Shown one piece after another: positions 53,640 to 60,834 of a DNA stretch of 64,000 nt. Position numbers and translations under genes: made by a program. Every line of letters starts with the position of its first letter. Position 1 is the stretch's first letter. The notes under the pieces are model-generated. The model made no database searches. It had not been told where the DNA came from and saw only the letters and a program-made list of their open reading frames with translations. Source of the stretch: Streptomyces clavifer. GTDB lineage: Bacteria; Actinomycetota; Actinomycetes; Streptomycetales; Streptomycetaceae. The stretch spans positions 186,001-250,000 of the forward strand of contig BMWJ01000005.1 in NCBI GenBank assembly GCA_014651175.1. Direction: 5' to 3'.

Positions 53640-54874
53640 GACGCCCGCGGCTCCGGACACTCGGTGTGGTCAGCGTCTGCCTGACCCTGCTCGCGGCGGG
53701 AGCCGTCGCGGGGGTGCACTGGGCGCGGGGATGGACGGGATCCGTCACCGTGCTCGCCAACTGGGGCGGTAGCGAGAAGGAGCAGTTCGAGCGGGCCGTG
53801 GAACGGTTCGAGGCGGAGCACCGCATCGACGTCGTCTATCAGGGCAGTTCCGCCCTGAGCCAGGTACTGGCCGCCGATCTGGCGTCCGGCACGCAACCCG
53901 ACGTGGTCGTGCTCCCCGGGCCGGGCGAACTGACGGTCTACGCGGCCGAAGGCAGACTGAAGCCGCTGGACGGCCTGTTCGAGGCCGGTGCCTACGACGA
54001 TGTCTGGACGCCGAAGGTGGCGGGCGAGGACGGGCAGAAGCGCACGTACTGGCTGCCGGTGAAGACCGGCCTGAAGAGCATGGTGTGGCACGCGGGGGAC
54101 TTGCCGAAGGACGGGACCACCGGGGGTGCGGGGATCGCCCGGACCGCCGGTGAACCGGACCGCTGGTGCCTCGCCATGGAGTCCGGCGCGACCTCCGGCT
54201 GGCCGGGCACCGACTGGGTGGAGGACATCCTGCTGCAGCAGGCCGGCCCGCAGGTCTACGAGCAGTGGGCGACCGGCGGTCTCTCCTGGACGGACGCCCG
54301 CGTACGGAAAGCCTGGCAGACCTGGGGTGAGATGGTGGGGGCGGGCGACAGGACACGCGTCGGCCGGATACTGAAGGACGACTTCGGCCAGGACTGCCCG
54401 CGGGGGAGCGCGGAGCACCAAGGATCGTTCCGCGCCTCACACTGGCAGGGTGTCGAAGGCGACTTCGTCCACTCAGCCGAGGTGATCCCCGGCGCGCGAG
54501 CGGGCTCGGACCGCTGGGAGGTCTCCGGCGACCTTGCGGCCATGCTGAACGCGACCGACGAGGCAAGGAAGTTGATCCGTTTCCTGGCCGACCCCGGTAC
54601 CAGGTTGCCGGACTTCACGGTCAACAAGAAGGCCCCCGCACCGGAAAGCCACGGGGACCCGTTGAAGCGGAGGATCGGCTCCATCCTCCGCGACTCGGAG
54701 CGGCAACTCTGCTGGGACGCCTCGGACGTCATGCCCCCGGCCCTGCGTGACGCCTTCCACCAGGCGGTCCTGCGCTTCCTTGTCGCGCCCGGCGAACTGG
54801 AGGGCAGGCTTCAAGCCCTCGAAGCCCTGTCTGACGGCGGTCGCCCGACTCTCCCCGTGTGCGGCACCACCTGA
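53636..54874 (+). CDS. Extracytoplasmic solute-binding protein (family 1-like)
   Basis: 412 residues. A single N-terminal hydrophobic segment (about 7-27) follows MRRPRLRT. The only nearby Cys (VVSVC) does not make a good lipobox, so it is a signal anchor or a Sec signal rather than a clear lipoprotein. The mature part opens SVTVLANWGGSEKEQFERAV and QPDVVVLPGPGELTVYAAEG, typical of type 1 sugar/polyamine-type binding proteins. No ABC permease or ATPase follows, so it is probably a sensor subunit for the membrane protein and kinase encoded with it, comparable to GlnH in mycobacteria though from a different binding-protein subfamily. Confidence 0.85.
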   Translation: MRRPRLRTLGVVSVCLTLLAAGAVAGVHWARGWTGSVTVLANWGGSEKEQFERAVERFEAEHRIDVVYQGSSALSQVLAADLASGTQPDVVVLPGPGELTVYAAEGRLKPLDGLFEAGAYDDVWTPKVAGEDGQKRTYWLPVKTGLKSMVWHAGDLPKDGTTGGAGIARTAGEPDRWCLAMESGATSGWPGTDWVEDILLQQAGPQVYEQWATGGLSWTDARVRKAWQTWGEMVGAGDRTRVGRILKDDFGQDCPRGSAEHQGSFRASHWQGVEGDFVHSAEVIPGARAGSDRWEVSGDLAAMLNATDEARKLIRFLADPGTRLPDFTVNKKAPAPESHGDPLKRRIGSILRDSERQLCWDASDVMPPALRDAFHQAVLRFLVAPGELEGRLQALEALSDGGRPTLPVCGTT

Positions 54875-55079
54875 TGAGAGCTCGGTGAAGCGTGCGTGGT
54901 TCGCCCCGACCCGCTTCACCCAGCTCCGCCGGTCTGTCCGCCGGGCAGAGGGCGCGCCGCTTGCGCCGGCGGCAGGGGCAGCCCTCGGTGCGATCCGGTG
55001 CCGCCGTGTTGCCGACGCTGCGGCGCAGCATCGAGCTGTGCTCGGCATTCACGGCCGGGTCCCGGTTCGCCGGTGGGCC

Positions 55080-55405
55080 AGGATGCTCGGCCTACGGACG
55101 GCTGCCGGGATCCAGCTCACGGCCTACGCCCGCCCGCCGGAAGAGCAGCAGGACCCTTCCCGTGTGGTGCGGCACCGGGAGTCGGTGCCGCAGTTGGAGT
55201 TCGTCGGCTGTCAGGTCGACTCCGCGACCGCATGCACGAGAAGGTCCTCATCCTGGACGGTTCGGTTTTGCGGCACGGTTCGAAGAACCTGCTTGCGGAC
55301 ATCGGGCCGACGGACCTGATGATGTGCTACGCCGACCCGCCTCGTGCGACCGTGTACGGCGGCTGATGGAGCGGACCCGCATAACTGACCGTTACAGAAT
55401 GACTT
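55080..55405 (+). pseudogene. Frameshifted remnant of a phospholipase D-superfamily protein
   Basis: Successive pieces of one protein lie in three frames: IQLTAYARPPEEQQDP and PQLEFVGCQVDS in the first; DRMHEKVLILDGSVLRHGSK and ADIGPTDLMM in the second, with the HxKxxxxD motif as HEKVLILD; and CDRVRRLMERTR in the third. The G-S-x-N part of the HKD signature is also damaged (GSKN). Bases 54875-55080 probably hold more of the same gene, unreadable. Intact relatives are nuclease-like PLD domains, some in helicase-linked defence systems. Confidence 0.65.
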
Positions 55406-55453
55406 GAGTTGCGGGTCTTGCGCTCGACGATCTTGGTTTGCAGTGTGGCTGGA

Positions 55454-55858
55454 GTGCGTACTGATCTTGTTTCGGATGGCCTGTGGGAGCGGGTGGCTCC
55501 GCTGCTTCCACCCGCTCCCGAACGGCGCCGACGTCACCCCGGGCGGCTGCGGGTCCCCGACCGGGCGGCTCTCGCGGGCATCCTCTACGTGTTGCGGACC
55601 GGTGTGACCTGGCGTGATGTGCCTGTGGAGACAGTGGGCTGTTCCGGGGTGACGGCCTGGCGCCGGCTGCGGGACTGGACGGAGATCGGCGTGTGGCCGC
55701 GCCTGCATGCCGTCCTGCTGACCGAACTTCGCCGTGCCGGCCTGGTGGACCTGGACGACTGCGCCGTTGACAGCTCGCATGTCCGGGCCCTGAACGGGGG
55801 ATCATGTCGGCCCCTCTCCTGTCGACCGCGCCCGCCCCGGCTGGTAGTCGTGCGTTGA
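55454..55858 (+). pseudogene. Truncated IS5-family transposase
   Basis: From a GTG at 55454 it reads RTDLVSDGLWERVAPLLPPA, then LAGILYVLRTGVTWRDVPVE, SGVTAWRRLRDW and DLDDCAVDSSHVRALNGG, the N-terminal half of IS5-group DDE transposases with the first catalytic Asp region. Near 55800 the frame shifts (HVGPSPVDRARPG continues in another frame) and then meets TAG. The second half and both ends of the element are missing, so it is inactive. Confidence 0.75.
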
Positions 55859-56023
55859 AACGGCCCAGGCTGGTGTTCCGCCAGTGCAGGTGGCCATGCC
55901 CTTCATGACGAAGTCACAGGCTCACTGCTGGGGTGCTCGCTCCCGGTAGTGGTGATGTTCGTGGGTGGGGGCCGTGGGCGGGGCACCGCATCGGGTGTCC
56001 CGCCCTCGGTCGGCACGGCCGGG

Positions 56024-56476
56024 TTACAGCGTGAGCAGGGCTCGGCTGGCGTGTTTGGGGTCGGCGATGGGCCTGAGGGCGAGGCGGACCAGGGCGAGCG
56101 GGTTGTCGTCACCAGCTATGCGGTTGGCGCTGAGTTCGCCGCAGGAGATGCACTGGTGGATGATCATCCACTCGCCGTCCGGGCGGACGGACATGCCCAG
56201 CGCCTCCATCCGGCCGCGGCAGTCCGCTTCGCGGTCGCCCGGGATCCTCCGGTCGACGTGCAGACTGGCCAGGCAGTTGGGGCAGTGGTTGCGGTGCGCG
56301 GTGCCGGGCGCGTCCAGCGACACGTCGAGCCGGCAGGACGTGCACCGGAAGTCGTTCGCCCGGTGCCCGCCCTGGGTGTGCAGGACGTCCTTGTGCCGCT
56401 GCGGACGGCGCCTTCCGCGACTGCTGGTGTTGTGGGCGAACCCGATGGGGTACGGCGATGCGTACCGAACGGGCAC
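56024..56476 (-). CDS. RNHCP-domain zinc protein
   Basis: 150 residues. The family signature HRNHCPNCL is intact, with FRCTSC before it and HQCISCGELSANRIAGDDNP after it, giving three Cys pairs for zinc. C-terminal NPLALVRLALRPI is typical of the family. The start is a GTG at 56476 without a good ribosome site; no better start exists in frame. The basic N-terminus (RGRRRPQRHK) suits nucleic-acid contact. Function unknown; it lies isolated among remnants but appears intact. Confidence 0.7.
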   Translation of the reverse strand: MPVRYASPYPIGFAHNTSSRGRRRPQRHKDVLHTQGGHRANDFRCTSCRLDVSLDAPGTAHRNHCPNCLASLHVDRRIPGDREADCRGRMEALGMSVRPDGEWMIIHQCISCGELSANRIAGDDNPLALVRLALRPIADPKHASRALLTL

Positions 56477-56604
56477 CCGTCGGCGTCGTCACTGGGCAGA
56501 CACGGCAATGCATGCATCGGCAGGGGACTGTTGACGCACAATGCGCAGGCCGGGCCCGGGCCAGTTCGTCTGCTCGGCGTACTGGGACTCACTGACGACA
56601 CATC

Positions 56605-56970
56605 TCAGTCCTGCACGGGAAGGTCGTGGCCGTGGGCATGGAAGGCGAGCCCGGTGATCCGGCCTGACTGGATCACCGGGCCGTGCTGAATTCCGCCGTT
56701 GACATTGTTGTGCACGGGTACCGGACGGGCCGCGGATGTGTTGACCAGCCGCTGGAGAGGTCAGCACCTCGTGCAGCTCGTCGCTGGTGACGGAGGCCGT
56801 CTGCAGAAGCCTGTACAAGTCGGTGTGCCATCGGTCCGTGATCTCACGGGTGGCTTGCGCGTCGCCGACGTCGGCGGCAAGCAGCCTGGTCCGTGCGGCG
56901 TCCAGGTCGGCGATCGTGGTGCCGCCTGCACCGGTACGTGAGATGAGCCGTCCGACGACGGCACGCGTCT
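56605..56970 (-). pseudogene. Frameshifted minus-strand gene with a Gly/Asn 'GPVIQxGxIxG' tail
   Basis: One frame gives a well-composed helical stretch (TIADLDAARTRLLAADVGDA, TDLYRLLQTASVTSDELHEV). The adjacent frame then gives VHNNVNGGIQHGPVIQSGRI and ends DLPVQD before a TGA. The N-x-x-x-G-x-x-x-G-P-V-I-Q-x-G-x-I-x-G tail resembles one I know from many small Streptomyces regulatory or signalling proteins. A single frameshift near 56710-56740 would join the two. The 5' end is not identifiable. Confidence 0.45.
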
Positions 56971-57218
56971 GCGTATGCGCCTTTCCCGCCCTCCCCGAAC
57001 CGCCCCTGCCCCGGTGGCACCTTGCCTGCACCATCCTGCGGGCGGCCCTGCAGCCTCGTGCCAGCCGACGGTCTTCCCCCGGGCCGGTGGCCCCGCCATC
57101 GTTGACGGCACAGACGGAACGCCGCCCGGCCGGACCCCTCGGGTCCGGGGGGCCGCGCTGCCGTACGGACCTGTGGCGGGAGCCTCCGGGTGCCGTCCAG
57201 GCTGACAGAGGAGGGAAC

Positions 57219-57404
57219 GTGCACCAGGTCAGAACACCGTGCTGGGCCGCCGTCGGTCCGCTCGACGAGAGAACCGAGGGGCAGGCCTTCGGTGGTGCGG
57301 CGCCGATCGCCGCCACCCAGGTGATCGTGACGGTCGCCGCCGCCGTGGTCGTCGCCTACGCGGCCGGAGCGATCATCGGCAGTACCGAAGAACCTTCGCT
57401 GTGA
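57219..57404 (+). CDS. Linaridin-like precursor peptide 1 (61 aa)
   Basis: GTG start at 57219 directly after GAGGAGGGAAC. A polar leader (residues 1-28) is followed by P29-I-A-A-T-Q34 and a hydrophobic tail rich in Val and Ala (VIVTVAAAVVVAYAAGAIIG), ending STEEPSL. The junction P-x-x-x-T is close to the PxxxTP of linaridin precursors such as cypemycin (PAMATP). By analogy cleavage after PIA would leave an N-terminal Ala for methylation. It overlaps peptide 2 by 4 bases (GTGA). It is the first of four related peptides. Confidence 0.7.
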   Translation: MHQVRTPCWAAVGPLDERTEGQAFGGAAPIAATQVIVTVAAAVVVAYAAGAIIGSTEEPSL

Positions 57405-57595
57405 CCGGCACCCGGTGGGCGACGGCCTCCGTATGTCCCGCCACCGTGGTCACGACGTGCGCACTGTCCGAGAACGACGCCGGGCACACCGGTCCGGCCG
57501 CGAGCCCGATCGCCTCGGTGCTGGTCGTCGTGGCGGAGGTCTGCGCCAGTCCGGCGATCAGCGTCATCGCCGGCACCCGCGAGCCGCAGCTCTGA
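57401..57595 (+). CDS. Linaridin-like precursor peptide 2 (64 aa)
   Basis: GTG at 57401 overlapping the stop of peptide 1, with no ribosome site, so translation would be coupled. The junction is P36-I-A-S-V, followed by LVVVAEVCASPAISVIAG and the ending TREPQL. That ending aligns with peptide 1 (IIGSTEEPSL against VIAGTREPQL), supporting a duplicated pair. It lacks the Thr-Pro at the junction and has cysteines in leader and core. It is the least certain of the four, and could be a degenerate copy. Confidence 0.55.
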   Translation: MTGTRWATASVCPATVVTTCALSENDAGHTGPAASPIASVLVVVAEVCASPAISVIAGTREPQL

Positions 57596-57656
57596 ACGGC
57601 CCCCGCAGCACCGCCCCACGCACCTTCACGCCCTCACACCCACCAGGAGAATGCCC

Positions 57657-57851
57657 ATGAACACTTCCGTTTTCCAGACCGTCCCGGCCGCAGCACGCCC
57701 ACTGACCGAGGAGGACCCCGGCTACACCGCCACGGGCACGGCCCCCGTCGCGGCCACGCCCGTGCTCGCGACGGCGGTGTTCGCCGCCGGCTTCGTGGCC
57801 GGTGTGGTGGTCTGCGACGCGATCGGCGACACGTCGCCCGTCGAGCAGTGA
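57657..57851 (+). CDS. Linaridin-like precursor peptide 3 (64 aa)
   Basis: ATG at 57657 with AGGAGA 6 bases upstream. The leader MNTSVFQTVPAAARPL contains acidic TEEDPGY. The junction P30-V-A-A-T-P35 fits PxxxTP exactly. The core would begin ATPVLATAVFAAGFVAGVVV, then CDAIGDTSPVEQ, which shares the I-G-x-T tail with peptides 1 and 2. Cys53 is internal rather than C-terminal, so an aminovinyl-cysteine ring as in cypemycin is not expected. An upstream ATG two codons earlier is less well placed. Confidence 0.75.
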   Translation: MNTSVFQTVPAAARPLTEEDPGYTATGTAPVAATPVLATAVFAAGFVAGVVVCDAIGDTSPVEQ

Positions 57852-57894
57852 TCGCGGCCCCCACCCGAACCGGAACACGGACAAGGAGAGCCAG

Positions 57895-58110
57895 ATGAAC
57901 GACACTTCCTTCCTGACAAGACCCGGTGCCCTCACCGACATCAGGGTCGACGACCCGCAGGGCCGGGTCATCATCAACCACACACCTGTCATGGCCACGC
58001 CAGCTGTGGTGTCGGGCGTGATCATCGGCGTGGCCCTGGTGAACGCGTTCGTGGCCGGGCGGGACGGTGGGCCCCTCGAGCCCCCCATCGAGATCGACGT
58101 CCCCGCCTGA
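57895..58110 (+). CDS. Linaridin-like precursor peptide 4 (71 aa)
   Basis: ATG at 57895 after AAGGAGAG. Leader with TDIRVDDPQGRVIINHT, junction P31-V-M-A-T-P36 (exact PxxxTP), then AVVSGVIIGVALVNAFVAG and a distinct acidic/Pro-rich tail GRDGGPLEPPIEIDVPA. Few Thr and Ser in the core mean few possible dehydrations. It is the last small gene before two large hairpins and the biosynthetic genes. Confidence 0.75.
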   Translation: MNDTSFLTRPGALTDIRVDDPQGRVIINHTPVMATPAVVSGVIIGVALVNAFVAGRDGGPLEPPIEIDVPA

Positions 58111-58117
58111 CACAGAC

Positions 58118-58163
58118 GTCCGGTCCCGGCCGGAGCGGCACGCCGCTCCGGCCGGGACCGGAC
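58118..58163. terminator. Strong hairpin after the peptide genes (terminator or attenuator)
   Basis: A perfect 21-bp stem (58118-58138 with 58143-58163) closed by a 4-base loop CACG, 8 bases after the peptide 4 stop. It could stop most transcription so that the peptides outnumber the enzymes, and could stabilise the peptide mRNA. Confidence 0.75.
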
Positions 58164-58224
58164 GGGGACGGCCGGACTCCGGCCCCCCGCACCGGAGCGC
58201 ATCCGTATCCGGGAAGTCCGCACG

Positions 58225-58267
58225 CCGAACGCCCCGCCGCCGGTCCGGCCGGCGGCGGGGCGTTCGG
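58225..58267. terminator. Second strong hairpin before the biosynthetic operon
   Basis: A perfect 19-bp stem (58225-58243 with 58249-58267) with loop TCCGG, 61 bases after the first hairpin and 36 bases before the ATG of the LinH-like gene. Being so close to the start, it may act on readthrough transcripts as an attenuator or limit access to the ribosome site AGGAG at 58291-58295. Confidence 0.65.
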
Positions 58268-58303
58268 CCGGACCTGCCCGACTTCCGCCCAGGAGTACCT
58301 TCC

Positions 58304-60229
58304 ATGCTCGCTCGCTTCGCCAAGCTCAGAGCCTCCGGGCCCACCGCCCGGGCGGCGCTCTCGGCTCTCACCGGTCCCCTGCCGGTCTCCCGCAGCCAGG
58401 CCATCGGCACCTCCGAACGGATCGCAGCGGTCACCTCCCTGCTGTCCAGCCTGGAGCACCTCACCACCCCGGATCAGAAACGGCCGGGCGGACTGAACGA
58501 CTGGGCACTCGCCCGGTACGGGCACGCCCACTACGGCAGACCCCTGCGCAAGCTGCTCGACATCGTCGCCGACGAGCGGACCAGCCGGTCCCTGCACGCC
58601 GCCCGGGTGGCCGCGAGCGCCGCTCTCCTGCTGCCGGGCGACAGCCGGGCGCGCGGAGCGGCCAATCTCTTCCTCGGTCTCAGCGGCGCCCTGCTCTATC
58701 CCACCCACCGTTACGGCACGGACGGCTCCGACCAGGCGTCCAACCTGGTGCAGACCGCGACCGGTCTGGCCCGGCTCGCCCCCTCGCCCGCCGCCCAGGA
58801 CGCGCTGGTGTGGTACGTGGCGCTCCAGTCCAACCTGTCGTACGTCGTCTCCGGCTGGATCAAGCTCCTCGGGAAGGACTGGCGCACCGGCGCCGCCCTG
58901 ACCGGTGTCATGCGCACCAGGACCTACGGGCACGAGAAGGTGTGGCGACTGACCCGTCGCCACCCCCGGTCGGCACGGGCCCTGGCCCACGGTGTGCTGG
59001 CCATGGAATGCCTGTTCCCGGTGCTGTACCTCAAGGGCGGGCTGCTGACCCGCCCGGTGATCGCCGGCGTCGCCGCCTTCCACGTCGCCAACGGCTCCGT
59101 GATGGGACTGGGCAGGTTCATTCCGGCCTTCACCGCGATGCACCCGATGGTCGCGTACACCAGCACGCCCCGCAGCCACCCCGCCGTCGCCGGACGGGAC
59201 GACCGGATGCCGGCGGCCGCGGCACTGCTCATGGCCGGCGCCGCGGCCGCCGCGGCCGCGGTGGCGGTCCACCGCAGGCTGCGGACCACCGATCACGTGT
59301 TCGGCGCCACGGCCACCACCCGCCACGGCAACGAACTGGCCTACGACGGCACGGTCAGCCGGACGGGCGAGGGCCCGGTGGCCGTCCTCGTGCACGGACT
59401 CGGCGCCCTGCCCGCGCACTTCAGCTGGTACGCCAGGGCCCTCAACGCCGACGGACGCCAGTGGCTGGCCTACAGCCGGGCCGGCTACGGGGCGAGCAGA
59501 CGGCACACCTCGACGCCGTACCACCTGGGTGAATCGGTGGACGACCTGGTCGACCTGATCGAGGCAGCCGTCCCGGAAGGACGCCAGGTCTCGCTGGTCG
59601 GGCACTCCCTGGGCGGTGAGCTCGCCCGACGGGCGGCCGTCCGGCTGGGCGAGCGGGTGCACTCCGTCGTCTACGTGGACAGCTCCCACCCCCAGCAGCT
59701 CGACCGGTCCAGCCAGCAGGGTGCGAACGCCCGGCACATCGAGGAGATGATCCGGTCCACCTCCGTCAGCCTGCGGATGGGCCTCGGCGTCCTCATGCAG
59801 ACTCCCGGCTGGATCCGGAACCTGCCCGCCCCGGTGCGAAGCAGGGCGATGGCCGAGTACGCGAACCATCGCGTGTGGACCGCCGCGCTGCGCGAATGGC
59901 GGGCCGCGGAAAGGGACTTCCGGTCCTTCGAAGGCCCCCTGCCCCGGCTGGACGCCCACGCCCTGGTGCTGTCCGCCCAGCACACGGTCGACCGCGACCC
60001 CGACCACCTGCTCCTGCACAAGGACCTCGCCGACGCGCACCTGACCGGCCGGACCGTCCGCAGCACCGTCGTCGAGACCGCCGACCACGACGGCATCCTG
60101 ACCGACCCGCGGCTCGCCGGCGAGGCGGCCCGCCGTCTCGTGGCCTTCCTCGGCGACACCACGGCCGTGCTGCCCTCCGCCACCGCAGGACAGCCCTCCG
60201 CCACGGCCGCACAGGAGGGGACCCGATGA
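58304..60229 (+). CDS. LinH-like protein: HTTM-type membrane domain fused to alpha/beta hydrolase
   Basis: 641 residues. The N-terminal half (1-330) has several membrane helices and HTTM-like features (ALQSNLSYVVSGWIKLLGKD, then W-R-T-G). The C-terminal half is an alpha/beta hydrolase: oxyanion loop VAVLVHGLGALPAHF, nucleophile elbow SLVGHSLGGELARR and the catalytic His in TADHDGILTDP. This fusion characterises the H protein conserved in linaridin clusters, where H and L are required for modification (dehydration or epimerisation proposed; chemistry not settled). AGGAG is 8 bases before the ATG. It is the first gene of the overlapping operon. Confidence 0.8.
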   Translation: MLARFAKLRASGPTARAALSALTGPLPVSRSQAIGTSERIAAVTSLLSSLEHLTTPDQKRPGGLNDWALARYGHAHYGRPLRKLLDIVADERTSRSLHAARVAASAALLLPGDSRARGAANLFLGLSGALLYPTHRYGTDGSDQASNLVQTATGLARLAPSPAAQDALVWYVALQSNLSYVVSGWIKLLGKDWRTGAALTGVMRTRTYGHEKVWRLTRRHPRSARALAHGVLAMECLFPVLYLKGGLLTRPVIAGVAAFHVANGSVMGLGRFIPAFTAMHPMVAYTSTPRSHPAVAGRDDRMPAAAALLMAGAAAAAAAVAVHRRLRTTDHVFGATATTRHGNELAYDGTVSRTGEGPVAVLVHGLGALPAHFSWYARALNADGRQWLAYSRAGYGASRRHTSTPYHLGESVDDLVDLIEAAVPEGRQVSLVGHSLGGELARRAAVRLGERVHSVVYVDSSHPQQLDRSSQQGANARHIEEMIRSTSVSLRMGLGVLMQTPGWIRNLPAPVRSRAMAEYANHRVWTAALREWRAAERDFRSFEGPLPRLDAHALVLSAQHTVDRDPDHLLLHKDLADAHLTGRTVRSTVVETADHDGILTDPRLAGEAARRLVAFLGDTTAVLPSATAGQPSATAAQEGTR

Positions 60230-60834
60230 CCGGCACCGCTTCCGCCGCCCCGGCCGGCCGACTTCTCGCCCGCCACTTCGGCGGCACGGACGGCAACGTA
60301 CGGCTGCTCGCCGGCCTGCTTCTGCTGGGCACCCTCTGCACCCAGCACCCCCAGCCGTCGTTCAGCAGGCTCGCCCGGCTCGACGTGTTCTCCACGCTCT
60401 TCCCGAACTGGCGCTTCTTCGCGCCGACTCCGGCCCAGCACGACCTGCAGTTCTACTGCCGCACCCTCGACGAGGCCGGAGAGACCTCCGACTGGACGCC
60501 CGTGGAGGTCATCGCGGGGCGCAGGGCCCACCAGATCGTCTGGTTCCCCGCCCGCCGGACCGAGAAGGCCGTCTTCGACCTGGGCGCCGAAGTGATGCGT
60601 CACCTCGACAAGGGGTTCACGACGGCCCGCGCCCTGCCCGGATACCGCATCCTGAGCGCCTACTTCCGGGCCGGCATCGAACGTTCGGGCGCCACCGGCG
60701 TCAAGGGCTTCCAGTTCACGCTGGCCCGCAACGCCGGTTACGACGACTCCGAAGAGCCGGAGATCATCTTCGTCTCCCCCTACACGCCGATGCGTACGCC
60801 GTCCGCTCCGGCGGCAGAGAGCGAGCAGGCATGA
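60226..60834 (+). CDS. LinL-like protein of the linaridin cluster
   Basis: 202 residues; ATG overlaps the previous stop (ATGA) with AGGAGGGG upstream. A hydrophobic segment (about 23-40) anchors it, then LFPNWRFFAPTPAQHDLQFY, a motif (W-x-F-F-A-P-x-P) seen in proteins that partner HTTM domains. The remainder is soluble with YRILSAYFRAGIERSG near the end. Linaridin clusters pair an H and an L protein; size and position fit L. Exact chemistry unknown. Confidence 0.7.
   Translation: MTGTASAAPAGRLLARHFGGTDGNVRLLAGLLLLGTLCTQHPQPSFSRLARLDVFSTLFPNWRFFAPTPAQHDLQFYCRTLDEAGETSDWTPVEVIAGRRAHQIVWFPARRTEKAVFDLGAEVMRHLDKGFTTARALPGYRILSAYFRAGIERSGATGVKGFQFTLARNAGYDDSEEPEIIFVSPYTPMRTPSAPAAESEQA

Noticed and set aside
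55433-55460. Terminal inverted repeats of an intact IS element around the transposase remnant
   Set aside because: I could not find matching inverted ends or a target duplication; the transposase is cut short, so only a remnant is claimed.
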